Below are positions 11,886-22,822 of a stretch of 64,000 nt of DNA, one piece after another. Within the stretch, counting starts at the first letter, position 1, and every line of letters begins with the position of its first letter. The translations under genes were made by a program, and so were the position numbers. Source of the stretch: Symbiodinium kawagutii (lineage: Eukaryota; Sar; Dinophyceae; Suessiales; Symbiodiniaceae); contig VSDK01022210.1 of NCBI GenBank assembly GCA_009767595.1, positions 680,148 through 744,147 on the forward strand. The letters are read 5' to 3'. The notes beneath the pieces were generated by a model that made no database searches, was not told where the DNA came from, and saw only the letters and a program-made list of their open reading frames with translations.

Positions 11886-12475
11886 AAATGAATAGATAGA
11901 CGAAAGATGGCTAGACAAAGAGGTAGCCAGATAGATGGACAAGCAGATAGTCAGATCCATGGGTGGCTAGATGCATAGTCAGAGACATAGATGCATCGAT
12001 GGATGAATAGATGGATAGATAGATGGATAGATAGATAGATAGAATAGCTAGAATAGATAGATGGAATAGACAGACAATTGGATAGCCAGATTCAGATGGC
12101 TAGATGGGTCGATAGATAGACAGATAGGTAGACGAAACGAGAGTCAGATAGATAAGTGGATAGATAGTCAGGTAGAAAGACAGAAAGATAGACAGATGGA
12201 CACATAGATGATCAGACAAATAATTCGGTAGATAGATGGACAGATAGATAGATAGGCAGATAGATAAATAGATAGATGGACAGGTAGATAGATAGATACA
12301 TAGACAGAAAGATGACGAGATAGATAGTGAGGTAGATAGAAAGACAAGTACATAGGCAGATAGATAAATGAATAGATCATCAGATAGATCGATAGACAGT
12401 CAGACAGACAGAAAGAAAACTGATCCACTGATAGAAAGATAGCTAGACAGATAGGCTGCCAGTCAAGTGGCCAGA
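11886..12475. repeat. Degenerate GATA/GACA microsatellite
   Basis: Nearly 600 bp of GATAGATAGACAGATAGG-type sequence adjoining the satellite. It gives a spurious Tyr/Leu/Ser-rich open frame on the minus strand. Confidence 0.95.
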
Positions 12476-12748
12476 TCGATGCTCACATTGGTAGGAAGTC
12501 AGGCCCAAGTGATGTTCAGTTCTCGGATCCCTCGGACAATCAATCGTCGCAACCACAACTGCACACTCCTATAGTGCTCCTATCTTGGAAACTTCCGCCA
12601 CCGCCTTGTGCGGTACTACTGGTACTATCGAATAACTACGAATCATCATCGTTTAATCATCAACCATTCTGATTAGTCAACTACATCATTATCACCATGA
12701 AATCATCCCCTTGGTGAGTCAACTCATCAACCATGGCTAGATCATATC

Positions 12749-12857
12749 TGGTTGGTGGTTGAACCACCCCTATGAAAAATATGAGTCAACCAACCATTTC
12801 TTGATGATCACATCTGGGAAAATGAGCAACATGTCAATCAAACCACCAACCAGCCAG
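12749..12857. mobile_element. Family D inverted-repeat element
   Basis: GGTTGGTGGTTGAACCACCCC to AATCAAACCACCAACCAGCC; inner TATGAAAAATATGAGTCAACC. Confidence 0.6.
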
Positions 12858-13045
12858 CTTGTTTAACCCTTCTTGCTGGTCATTATCACTTCTTAACCAC
12901 TATTGATGGCTATAATCCCATCATCAACCATTACCCCCTATGATTAACCATTATAAATGCTTATAACTTATAACTTATAACCCCTTTAAACCACCAAACC
13001 ACCAACCAGCTATCAACCCACGAAGCGCCCCGGCCCATAACTCAC

Positions 13046-13126
13046 CGCTGCTTCCCAGCGGGCGCCTGAGAGCTCTTGGCGTCGCTTTTCAGTGCCTCTG
13101 CGGCATCCTCCAAGGTCTCTTCGAAG
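13046..13126 (-). CDS. C-terminal tail exon
   Basis: From ACCGCAG|C to a consensus-like CAGCG|GTGAGT donor. It reads FEETLEDAAEALKSDAKSSQ then A-P-A-G-K-Q. An acidic amphipathic helix turns into a flexible Ala/Pro/Lys end. An upstream acceptor 12 bases further right is possible. A (GGAT)n microsatellite lies in the upstream intron at 13195. Confidence 0.65.
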
Positions 13127-13194
13127 CTGCGGTTGGGGCTGCGGTTGGGGACAACCGGGGGGTTCCCCGTAGCGTGGAAGTGGTGGAAACGAGG

Positions 13195-13231
13195 GGATGG
13201 ATGGATGGATGGATGGATGGATGGATGGATG
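13195..13231. repeat. (GGAT)n microsatellite
   Basis: Nine GGAT units just upstream (gene sense) of the 13046-13126 exon. Confidence 0.97.
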
Positions 13232-13747
13232 ATGTCAGTGGATGTGAAATTCATGTTTCTGGATTTGGATGATGAATTTCAGGGGATGTCAACGGATGCT
13301 TCGTGGTGGATGTGCTGATGAATGTGAGTGGTTTAGACGTGCCACAGCAATGAAACTGGCTCATGACGGTTGAGCGAATGGCTCATGATGGTTGTTGATT
13401 GGTGAAGCTGGTGGTGAACCCTTGGGTTTCACCATCAGGGTGTATCCATGGGAACTCCAATGAAACAAGCATGGGTTGTGGAGGACGATGGATAATGGTG
13501 ATGGAAGATCAACACTGAAAATCACCAACAAACACAAAGAAAACCAACGAGCTCAACCATTCAACCTCAATAATCATTTACGATTTAGCAGCACAATGTG
13601 GGACTCCCGAGTTGTAAGTTGGTTCTTGAGCCGATGAACTATGGCGATCTATCAGAACTGATAGTTACCCTAGTTGTAGACCAACTTAGCCAACTAGGGG
13701 CACCCACCTCATAATTACAACTGCTATCCGCAGAAATGAAAGCCATC

Positions 13748-13801
13748 CCCGATCTTTTTTCAGCATCTGCTTGCAGGTCGCGGTGTTCTGTCCGTTCGAA
13801 C
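13748..13801 (-). CDS. C-terminal tail, short helical exon
   Basis: From CTGCAG|G. It reads FERTEHRDLQADAEKRS, strongly charged and helical. The assumed donor is GA type (CGGG|GATGGC) and leaves two bases that complete Gly with the next exon. Confidence 0.5.
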
Positions 13802-15184
13802 CTGCAGAGTTTGACCAGTGTAGCAGCCATGTGGGACGACTGGAATGCAATGAATGGCCGTGTAAGATTCCAGCAATAATAACAATATTGTTTGTCTAAT
13901 CATCATGGGATGTATTTTTTATTGGTTCATATGGCTAATGTCCATGCAAGCCAACCCATGGGATATAAGTAAAGTTAATGAGCACCTAGAGTTAGCAAAT
14001 ATAAGCAGCAAAATAGCCAGAAATGAAATGAACAATCAAGAAAACAATGGACCACCAAAAAAACAATGCGGGATGTTTAACCACAGCAAATGCTATATAC
14101 ACTAGAAAACAACGTATTTCATCATCAATATCGATGATGGACATTGTGGCTTGACTATGGCAGCGAGAAGCAGCAACAAATCCGACGCAAACAGATTCAG
14201 TCAAAAAAAAACTCAGGGCGAAATCTAGTGGCACATTTTGCTGGACACTCATCCCTACCCCTCTCAACGATTGCTCTCCACAATACCGTGTGGTCTTTTG
14301 TTGTTCAAAGCTTGCTCCATTGATATTGAAATACGTATTCACTCTTTAAACTGCAGAACCATGTGTTTTGCAATGACAATAAGCCTATTATGACATTCTT
14401 TGTGGTAAATATCCTATCCATTGTTGACCATCATTCATCCTCATCAACTGCTGTTTACCACTATAACCATCTTGTAACACTGGGCCCACTTGCGAATCCG
14501 ACCGGCAATGCACACCCTGCTACTGGTTTTGAATGCTTGTTACATGCAATGAAAAAAAAAACTCATGGTTCACATGGGTCAAACTGGTGCAGAATGTTTT
14601 GGAATGGCCAGGTAGTGTTGATAAAACTTGTTGTGCATAATGTTCCATGGGAAGCATGAACTTGTTCGTCTTGAAGAAGGAATGTTTACAATTTCAGGAT
14701 TGTTTCAAAGAGTCACTTGTGGTATGTCAATGCAACTCATGACCAACACCAGCACATCTGAGGTTTACTGATAGCTCCTCTACTAAACATTTGACTTCTA
14801 TGCCTACAGGTTGCATATAGGTTACCAATAGTTTTTCCCAACGACATCAAAACCAAGTACTTGAATAGCGCGGACATGCAATGGAGGGTCAGCTGCATGC
14901 TTTCAGGCGCTGTGGTTGTCCATAGCCATGGTGGTACCCCTGAACCTCCCAATAGCTTAATCATTCTAAATAGGGAAATTGCCAGCGAAGCATGGGGGTA
15001 CGTTGTGACTATGCACCGTCCATCAACCACCACAACCATCAACACTGGAGCCTTGGGCTGTGAGATTACCGTCCTAACAGTGACCAAAACGTCCAGCCAG
15101 CTGATCGTAGGTTTGTTATGAAACAGATTGATCGGCATGTATTCCTGTTATATGAGAAAAGTGGAAAGCTGGTATTCCTGCTGC
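13802..15184. other. Intron with one unexplained open frame
   Basis: A 133-codon minus-strand frame at 14737-15138 has hydrophobic segments but no matching splice phases were established. The rest is AT-rich. Confidence 0.4.
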
Positions 15185-15290
15185 CCTGGTGGAATTTCAG
15201 GCATGCGAATGTCCAGCACCGAGCTTTCTGGGGTGCCAAGCCCAGTCCAGTCGTCATGCCTGCCAGCGCTGTCAGTTCCAATTGGCTCAG
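15185..15290 (-). CDS. C-terminal tail exon
   Basis: From GCCTAG|CT. It begins EPIGTDSAGRHDDWTGLGTP then E-S-S-V-L-D-I-R-M-P-E-I-P-P. The left donor is either GC (CAGG|GCAGCA, used here because it fits the next exon) or GA at 15178. It is soluble; no family was recognised. Confidence 0.55.
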
Positions 15291-16306
15291 CTAGGCAACT
15301 GATGCAAAATGGGAGTCCCCAACTCCTGGTTACTGAGTAAGTCATGCACCTTACTATGAGGTGCGTTGCTTCATCATGTTTCATCAAACGTGGAATCAAC
15401 AAAGTTTGATTCCCTTGACCCGCGAAACCCCTAAAAAGCCTGTTAAGCCAAGAATTCTGAATTAGCCAAAGAAACGGGGATGGCTTGGAAGGAACAAATG
15501 CTTGTGTGGTAGTCTCAACTCTGCGCTTTATGTTCACCCATGCGCAGAATCAACAATCAAAAGGACAAACTGTGGATGTGTACAATATGTTTTTTCCATC
15601 GCAATCACGAAGGTTCCGCTGGGCTCAGGGCGAGCAAGTGGGCCGCTTTAACAGAACCCATGCTCAGGTAGAATCGCACAAAACAAAATCAGATTGCCCA
15701 AATGATTTACATACATCATGACACACACATACATATATCTAATATATCTAATCGCAAAGAAATAAACATACATATATACAAATACACATATGTGTGTGTG
15801 TGCCCATATGCTCTAAATTTGGCGAGAACATGTGACATTGATGCTTTTGAACCTTCTCTCTAACCAACACCGACAAGAAACACAGGCAACGATGACAAAT
15901 TCAATGTCAACCATTAAGAATCATTTTTGAAGCACCATATAAAAGTTTGACGTGCGCAAGGAAAAAAAGGCATCTTCCTCACCTTCCTTCCAGCAAATCA
16001 AATGATGGTTGCATGCGTATCGGCTCTAATGATCAAAGCAATATTGTCAGCAACTGTCTTATGATCAAACTGTTGTTGTTCTTGTTGCTGTTCCTTGCTG
16101 GTATACCGATCACTACTGATCAATATCATCTGAAAAAAATCATGAAACATTCCCCCCGAATATCGACGGCGATTCGCCAACCTCAGTCCCTTCTCAACCT
16201 GGCCTCTTTAGTTCATCATCAGTGGCCCCCATGAATCCCCTCTAGTTCCCGTCCAACGTTGCCAAGCCAAAAAACCCACGGGTCCACCATTGATGGAGCC
16301 CCTTAC
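15291..16306. other. Intron
   Basis: TG-rich short microsatellite at 15780-15803. Nothing else supported. Confidence 0.5.
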
Positions 16307-16555
16307 CTCCCGTAAAACCACCGGATGGCGCCTCAACTTCCTTGCCGCTCGCCACGACGGCCTTGCTTTGTCCTCGCGGCTCCTTGCTTCCTCCGCGCGG
16401 GCCCGCAGTGGACGCTGCCTTGAGGTCCGCCAGCTCCTTCCGTTCCTGGGGCGCGGTTCGTTGTGGATTCAGCTGCTCATTGGAGAGGCGGTCCAAGGGA
16501 TGGCATGGCTGTGCAAATTTCAACTGCTGATTCATGATGCTAGTGGCCGAGGATG
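16307..16555 (-). CDS. C-terminal tail, long hydrophilic exon
   Basis: The longest exon, 249 nt, between CCTCAG|CA and GGGAG|GTAAGG. Early part: LKFAQPCHPLDRLSNEQLNP; later A-P-Q-E-R-K-E-L-A-D-L-K and a Gly/Ser/Lys-rich stretch (G-G-S-K-E-P-R-G-Q-S-K). It looks disordered and cytoplasmic. An ATG just upstream (16568) is open in the same frame, so a separate start cannot be excluded. Confidence 0.65.
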
Positions 16556-17777
16556 CTGAGGAAGACATAGTTCAACTGGAAATCATACAAGTACATATAT
16601 TGTGCACCGTGCACCTCTGAAGATGTGAACGCACATGTGCTGCAAGTGGCATGATCGATTACATTTTGCGGCTGGTTGCTGTTCAACAAATGTCAGCTAG
16701 TCCTGGTCATCAACCCATTGATGTGGGCGGTTGTGAACCATTTATTAACAATCATCCCCTCTTCACCGGTAACAAACAGCCAATCAACAGGTTGGTCATA
16801 CCTACCTAAATTCATCTCCTAAAGTTGGTGGTGGCTTACCCTCCCTCCGGTGTGATTATTCATCATTAGGCTCCATTGCTTACCCAGGGGTTCAGTCAAA
16901 TATTCCCGACAACTCTTGCTAATTAGTGGGGTATAGTTGGGTAGTACGTATTCATCGCCGTTATCCCCTGCGGTCATTCTGCTCCATACACATACATGGT
17001 GCGTGCACAGAAATGAAACACATGATAACAACCTGCCCCCACCCACACACATGCATGTCTTGAAAACTCGCAAATGCTATGAACAATCTAGTTTTCAAAG
17101 TCATGTCGGATACTAGCTGGCACATGTTAGCATCCTACCCAATATTCATCACGAAGTGCTTCACCAACTAATCTGGCTGGAAACTGCACCCACCAGTGGA
17201 ATCACGCGCGAAATATTGCGAACCATGCATTGTTGCCGAAAGGGAATTCTTAGCTCCACTCAACCAATAGCAACAATCACCACAATGATGTTGTAATTGC
17301 CGTTTCTCACCATTCATATCCGTCCATTACATCATTACATGAACCAACCATCGTTCACTCACCATCGAGAGCCAATATTGACCTGTCACGGCCTGTCACC
17401 ATCGGCTTGTTCCAAGCTGCATCTGCCACTTTCTCAAGAGTAGCACGGCCAGCTTCAACCATAATACCCACCTGTGCCCAGCGTCGGATGGGATTCTGCT
17501 GGTGGGATTTTTATCCAAACTGGCAGGATTATAAACTCATTGTTTGGGTGGCTTGGAATCTGCAAAGGAATCGGAATCAGAAAATTAAATGTGAAAACCA
17601 TTGAAAACCCGCGCATGCACGAAGCACTCACATATAGAAGCCTACCGAATGTCAGTATGCCTTGAGGTGCTTGTTGGCATACTGAGGTGTCCGTGAAACT
17701 GGGAAGCCCTAGATGGTTGTCACCTCCAGATCTTCCAGTGAATCTATGGAAACGTTGGCAAATCAACCAACCCCAAC
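16556..17777. other. Intron
   Basis: Unremarkable sequence; ACCAACCATCG-type repeats near 17340. No supported gene. Confidence 0.5.
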
Positions 17778-17886
17778 CTGTAGTTGCACCCACAAATAAG
17801 GCGCTCATGAGCCCAAGTTCATGGTCAAGATCCCTTAGAAGCCGCACATCCTTCTTGAAACCGGCAGCTTGTTTGAGTTTGTTGAG
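17778..17886 (-). CDS. C-terminal tail, helical exon after S6
   Basis: The acceptor is GCAGTAG|CTC and the donor ACAG|GTTGGG. It reads LNKLKQAAGFKKDVRLLRDL then D-H-E-L-G-L-M-S-A-L-F-V-G-A-T-T. Leucines at heptad spacing and alternating charges suggest a coiled coil, a common assembly element after S6. Confidence 0.6.
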
Positions 17887-18088
17887 CTACTGCAGGTGAA
17901 AATACAAGCCTCCAAAGTTTCTCCAAAGTAAAAGTAATGGATAGCCAATGTTGCCCAAAGAGTAGTATGCACCCACGACGTCGGCACAACTTTGTGCCCG
18001 AATTTGCCGAAATATTCCAGTGGGCTGCGGCCATAGTGGATGTACCTGCAGAACTTATGTCACTTGGCTCCCCATCGCATGAACAATC

Positions 18089-18187
18089 TGGTTGGTGGTT
18101 TCAACTCCTATGAAAAGTATCAGTCCACCAACCATTTGTTAGTAATTGCCACGGCAAACAGAAAATATTTGAAACCACCAGCCAAAC
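18089..18187. mobile_element. Family D element
   Basis: TGGTTGGTGGTTTCAACTCC to ATTTGAAACCACCAGCC; inner TATGAAAAGTATCAGTCCACC. It lies in the intron directly after the S6 exon. Confidence 0.7.
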
Positions 18188-18262
18188 ATAGCCAAACAAA
18201 TGCCTTTGCAAGTCCTGATGCCAGAAAAAGTTATGTTTCATGGACTGTTTCCGAGGTGAAAC

Positions 18263-18366
18263 CCGAAGCTGGAGAGGTTCGTTGCCAGTGGATTCCATGG
18301 ATGCAACCCAAGGCACTGGAATGGAGAACAACGCCACGCCACAAAGGCAGTAGAAAATGCACAGGC
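18263..18366 (-). CDS. Domain II, S6
   Basis: From CACCGAG|GC to TTCGG|GTTTCA. It reads LCIFYCLCGVALFSIPVPWV then A-S-M-E-S-T-G-N-E-P-L-Q-L-R. C-G-V-A-L-F-S-I-P-V is a very typical S6 with the gating Gly and the Pro bend. Phase 0 at the end leads to the tail exon. Confidence 0.85.
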
Positions 18367-18681
18367 CTCGGTGGCTGCGAACTTGGGTAGCTGTAAATGT
18401 AGTAAGTATTCAAACATCACCAGTGTCGGCATGGCTATAATCACTGATCCCTAGTCAATTGTCATGCGAAGCAAGTGGCGATAATCAGTATATAATTATG
18501 ATAAAACAGTATCACCAAATATTTCTAACCATAAGCATCACTCATCACCCAGGCCGTTTTTTCCCCGCGCCAAATGAACGGAATCCACTACAAACTCCCG
18601 GGATTGGAATGTCATCGCCACTGTCAGAAAATATCAGAAAATGGTCACCAGATCAACCCACAGCGGGACCGTCCCAGCGGC

Positions 18682-18715
18682 GGCTTCCCGCGCCATCGGT
18701 GAACTCATCGTTGGC
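18682..18715 (-). CDS. Domain II, post-filter loop
   Basis: A 34-nt micro-exon. It reads ANDEFTDGAGS with one base over. The acceptor CGCAAG|GCC follows a pyrimidine-rich tract; the donor is GC type (AGCC|GCCGCT, or three bases later). Joined to S6 it gives ...D-G-A-G-S-R-L-C-I-F-Y. Confidence 0.7.
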
Positions 18716-19544
18716 CTTGCGGAATGCCATGGATCCAACCGGGAGAATGGCAAGCACAGGCAGCGGAATGCCATGAATTCAAACCCCGTAGCACGCAGAA
18801 ATGCTTGGAGCATGCATACATTACATGATCATACATGGCTATGAGTGGCTATGAGTCAAGACCGTGAAAGCCTGGTAACCCCGAGCATTCCAAACATGGA
18901 CTGAATTCTCTTTGCTGTGATGCTCACCGTGCCGTGGCACATGCGATGGCTGCTAGATGATTCGCAAGTAGACTGACAATACCTTCTGCAAAACCGAGAG
19001 CAGCAGGCGACCATAAGCAGTTTCGTTCTTGTTTGCAAGGACGCCAGCATGCTGCCCGTGCCAGCTCTTATGATCAAATGGAACAAATGTTGATGTTGAT
19101 GTTAGGATGGCATAAATCATCTGGCATTTTTGTCAAAAATAATGACAGAGATGCTGTGCAAGCTTACCTTCCTCATCCTTCCGAGATGGCATTTCCATGA
19201 TATTGTGAGATGGGTTCCCATATAGATGGGCATGTTGATTCACATGAAGTACAGGCCCAAACGGTGGGTTTCAGCTACTAGAATCAAAGTGATTTTGCCG
19301 GAAGCAGTTGTGGGAATCACCGTTGAAGGATATACCGGTTGCCCAGCCAATGAATGTTTCTGTTCATTGTTGGAGATGATCCATTATCAGCACTGATCTC
19401 CATTGCGTCAAGGCTGTGTTAAATAAAAACCATCAAGTCAACATTGAGCATTGCTGTAATTCTACTCCTTCACAAATCGAAGTTACCGCAACGATTGCAC
19501 AACCTTTGGCACCGCAACAGCTCCCTGTATCGCCAGCAAGTGAC

Positions 19545-19607
19545 CCATTCTCCCAGCAAGTAAATGCTGCACCAGTACAGGGCATCTGGAATCGATTCCA
19601 TCTGCTC
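19545..19607 (-). CDS. Domain II, pore helix and selectivity filter
   Basis: Twenty-one codons between GATCCAG|GAG and GAATGG|GTCACT, phase 0 at both ends. It starts EQMESIPDALYWCSIYLLGE and ends in W. E-S-I-P-D-A-L-Y-W is the potassium-channel pore-helix pattern. The filter position reads L-L-G-E-W instead of T-V-G-Y-G-D. The ion selectivity therefore cannot be assumed to be potassium. Confidence 0.85.
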
Positions 19608-19952
19608 CTGGATCGTGGCCCCATGGCGTCCCAAGAGAAATGGTGACGGGTTTCCATTGCTGACCCGTGACAACAAATATGTAACTTCTTAGTCATCCTT
19701 AGCCATGACGTTTCATCATTGAACCGACCATGAATTAATCATCATCAGCCAAAACTAACCATCGATTACTCATCAATTTTGTGGCATCCATTAACCGACA
19801 AAGAACCATCCTAAACCATTGTAAGATATTGTAAGCAATTTACCATTATGAACCACTACTAAGCATGTTTGACCAACTACCTAATCATTCCTCCATCAAG
19901 CAGTGCTAGCCATGCATTTCTGCAGCCATGGCGAAGGACCGATCTGGCGCTC

Positions 19953-20008
19953 CTGGTCGGAGGGTTCGCCATCTTCCGCGTAGAAGTTCTCCAGCCAGTA
20001 GAAGATGC
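19953..20008 (-). CDS. Domain II, S5 end and turret
   Basis: From TTGCAG|GC to a GA donor (GACCAG|GAGCGC). It reads IFYWLENFYAEDGEPSDQ. The aromatic S5 end followed by an acidic extracellular turret is as in potassium channels (Y-Y-A-E-x-D-E-P). The first bases complete a Gly codon with the S5 exon, and the end is in phase 0 for the pore exon. Confidence 0.8.
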
Positions 20009-20077
20009 CTGCAAGGCTACGAGCTTGGCCAAACTGTTGGACCATCTACTGATGAAGGACGTGCCACCGGGGTATCA

Positions 20078-20186
20078 TTTGGCTATGGGTCAATAAAAAC
20101 CAACAATAATAAGCAACAATAATAGGGAAAACAATGGTTAATGATGGGAACCAGGGGTACGGGGTTTTGACCCATAGCCATTTGAG
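20078..20186. mobile_element. Family B inverted-repeat element (MITE-like)
   Basis: GGCTATGGGTCAA at the left and TTGACCCATAGCC at the right form the inverted repeat; core GGGAACCAGGGGTACGGGG. CATTTG flanks both ends, a six-base target duplication. It lies in the short intron between the S5 and turret exons. Confidence 0.85.
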
Positions 20187-20693
20187 GTTACGGACTTCAA
20201 CTGACGAATGCTACTGGGTATCATCCTTAACATTGGTGATCAACCGTCATTTGCCATCGTTTCTCACAAAGTAACTATCGATTAACCACTAATCAACAAC
20301 TAATTCACCATCATCATTAACTTAATAACTATCCAATAGCCACTGATTTATCGTCATAAACCACTAATCAATCATCAAATATCATCACAACCAACCATCC
20401 ATGAACTGCTAATTTACCATCATTAACCAACCATTCACCAACATCAATCATCATTCCCCATCCATTCACCACTAATAAACCATCCATTAATCATTTAATT
20501 AGCCATCACTTCCCATCACGAACTGCAAAACAATCAATTCACCATAACTTATCATCATAACCAACCATCCTCACTAACCATCCATGAGCCATCACCACTA
20601 AGCATGAACCATCTTCACTAACTAACCATCCATTAACCATCCATTAACCATCCATTGACCACCAGCCATACCCATCCACCAACCATCGCTCAC

Positions 20694-20823
20694 CGTCGCC
20701 CCTCAGCTCCCCAGCTTCGCTTGCTCCGCCTGCCGTCAGCACCCAGAGCTGCAGCGAGATCACCGCGGGCATCGCCAGCGAAGGCAGGGCGGCCTTCAGG
20801 GTCTGCTTCACCGCCAGCACTTC
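20694..20823 (-). CDS. Domain II, S4-S5 linker and S5
   Basis: A 130-nt exon between GGCCAG|GAA and GACG|GTGAGC. It reads EVLAVKQTLKAALPSLAMPA and then V-I-S-L-Q-L-W-V-L-T-A-G-G-A-S-E-A-G-E-L-R-G-D. K-Q-T-L-K-A-A-L-P-S-L matches the potassium-channel linker (G-x-T-L-x-A-S). The flanks are a textbook case of CATTAACC on the left and GGTTAATGG on the right. Confidence 0.8.
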
Positions 20824-21446
20824 CTGGCCCCCGGTGCGGTGCCGCGGTGCGGGGCCAAGGGATGCCAAGGGTAGCATGGTGAGGACCAGGCACCGTGGGG
20901 AGATGGTGACCACCGGGGTTGATGTTGGTTAATGGTTGGTTAATGGTTGGTTAATGATGGGAAATGATTGTTGATGTTGGTTGATGATTGTTTTATGATT
21001 TTTCTTTGGTCTTGCAGATTCAAGATGGTTTGATGGTATCTTAGGTAGTGAAGATTCGAGATGAGAGATGAAATAAGCAGTTGTTGATAATGAATATTTT
21101 TTGATAAAATTCAAGATGGTTTGATACTTAATGGTTGACGGTCAAAATGTTTGATTGATGGTAAGATTGGTGGTGGGATTGAATAATAATTCAAGTCAGG
21201 GGTAAGAATGGCTCATTTATAGTTAGTTCGATGATTAGTAATGGTCAGTGATGGTCCTATGGGCGGTTCAGATGGGCAACCAGCATTTATAACCACCCAC
21301 TCATGACCGTCATTAACCACTCTTGACACCTGGTTTTCCGATGGTTTCCCAAGGTTTCCCATGGTTTTCCTATGGTTTTCCCGTGGTTTTCCCCCGATTT
21401 TCACCACTGACCTGCCTGCACCCCCCCGCCGCAGGTGCGGGCGCGC

Positions 21447-21520
21447 CCGGCGAATCTGTGGCCAATCCAACACACGGACGATTCGGCAGGCGGCCACGCA
21501 CTCGATGAAGGCCTCGAAGC
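21447..21520 (-). CDS. Domain II, S4
   Basis: From TCCGAG|GC to a GC donor (CCGG|GCGCGC). It reads FEAFIECVAACRIVRVLDWP then Q-I-R-R. C-R-I-V-R-V-L has S4-type Arg spacing, though with few charges. The GC donor is chosen because it alone gives phase 0 into the S4-S5 linker. A GT donor further on (GCAG|GTCAGT) would break frame. Confidence 0.75.
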
Positions 21521-21669
21521 CTCGGACAGACGTGACGTGAAGACTTGGGGGAGATGAACGACCGATCATGGCCGTTTATGATGGATAGTGATGGTTAATG
21601 ATGGTTAATGGTTAATGATGGTTAATGATGGTTAATGATGGTTAATGATCGTTAACCCGTTTATGATGG

Positions 21670-21788
21670 TTACCCTCCGGTAAACTAACCTGGCTAGCTG
21701 GATTTTGACCATATTTTGTAGTGAAACCCAGGGAAAACATAAATTAATAGTGGATTTTCCATTGCCAGGTTAGTTTACCAAAGGGTAA
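21670..21788. mobile_element. Family C inverted-repeat element
   Basis: TTACCCTCCGGTAAACTAAC and GTTAGTTTACCAAAGGGTAA are inverted; internal GTGGATTTTCCATTGCCAG. Confidence 0.8.
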
Positions 21789-22520
21789 TGAAGGAGATTC
21801 AATGATGGTTAATGACGGACCATGGCCGTTTCTAATTCAATGATGGTGAATGAAGGTCAATGGTTTATGATTCAATGGTGGTTTATGATGGCTTATGGCT
21901 TGTGATGGTTTATGATGGTTTATGATTCAATGATGGTTAATGATGGACCATGACCATTAATGATTCAATGATGATTAATAAAGGTTCATGGTGGTTGATG
22001 GTGAATGGATGGTTGGTTGTTGACGGTTTTAGATTGGAAGTGGTGAAACATTGGTGACGAGTTAGCAATGAACGCCTGACAAATGGTTGAATGGTTGATT
22101 AACGATAGTTCCTGGTGCCCAATGATGATCAATGATTTCTGACCCATTCGTAATGATCAACAATGGCTCAACTCAACAATGGCTTAATGGTAAATTCAGC
22201 TTCGAAACCAACTCATCCAGCCCTTTGATGGTGAAGCTGGACTGTGCAATATGCGGGTTCCCACTAATTAGTTATATATGGTGGTAGTGGTGATGTTATA
22301 GTAGCTTTTGATCCACAAGTACCACATACATGACAATCACACTTTTTGGTATACATTCCTAACTAAATCCGAGATGCATAATATAGCACTTATGATGACA
22401 TCCACAATTCCAAGTCTGGCAATGATGGCAGTCATACTCATATGAATGCCGGATAGATAGGGATTCTGATCCCAATCCACAAAAGTAGCTTTCATTTTCT
22501 GAGTGCAGGGATCAGGATAG

Positions 22521-22542
22521 AAATATATATATATATATATAT
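22521..22542. repeat. (AT)n microsatellite
   Basis: Eleven AT units in an intron. Confidence 0.95.
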
Positions 22543-22737
22543 CACAAATTGCAAACAAACCACAAATTCCAAGCTCCAGCATGAAGCACCTGCCATGTTT
22601 TCAACCCAACAGTTGGCCCCTGTGGCGCCTTGAGAGCGATCCTGGTCAGCCACACTCTGACATTGGAAGCGAATCCTCAGTCATCATGGGAATCGGGGCC
22701 AGCGCAAGTAGCATTCATGGTGCAGCAATGGTTCAAA

Positions 22738-22822
22738 TGGTGGTTCCTTAAAATGGTTGGATTTATTACCACACGGGCCAATAAAGGATTATTTGGGGGT
22801 CCCCTGTTTCGAGAAACACCCA
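22738..22822. mobile_element. Family A element, diverged copy
   Basis: TGGTGGTTCCTTAAAATGG at the left, CCCCTGTTTCGAGAAACACCC at the right, with TTTATTACCA in the core. The left end is eroded. Confidence 0.7.

Noticed and set aside
12168..12428. Tyr/Leu/Ser-rich membrane-like protein on the minus strand
   Set aside because: Translation of a GATA/GACA microsatellite.
12596..12615. 20-nt micro-exon T-A-Q-G-G-G
   Set aside because: It would fix the phase between 13046 and 10410 but needs a GA donor and is too short to support on its own; mentioned only in the neighbouring entry.
18716..18790. Hydrophobic reading G-I-P-L-P-V-L-A-I-L-P-V-G as S6 of domain II
   Set aside because: It is the pyrimidine tract before the acceptor CGCAAG. 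There is no upstream AG to include it, and a far better S6 exists at 18263-18366.
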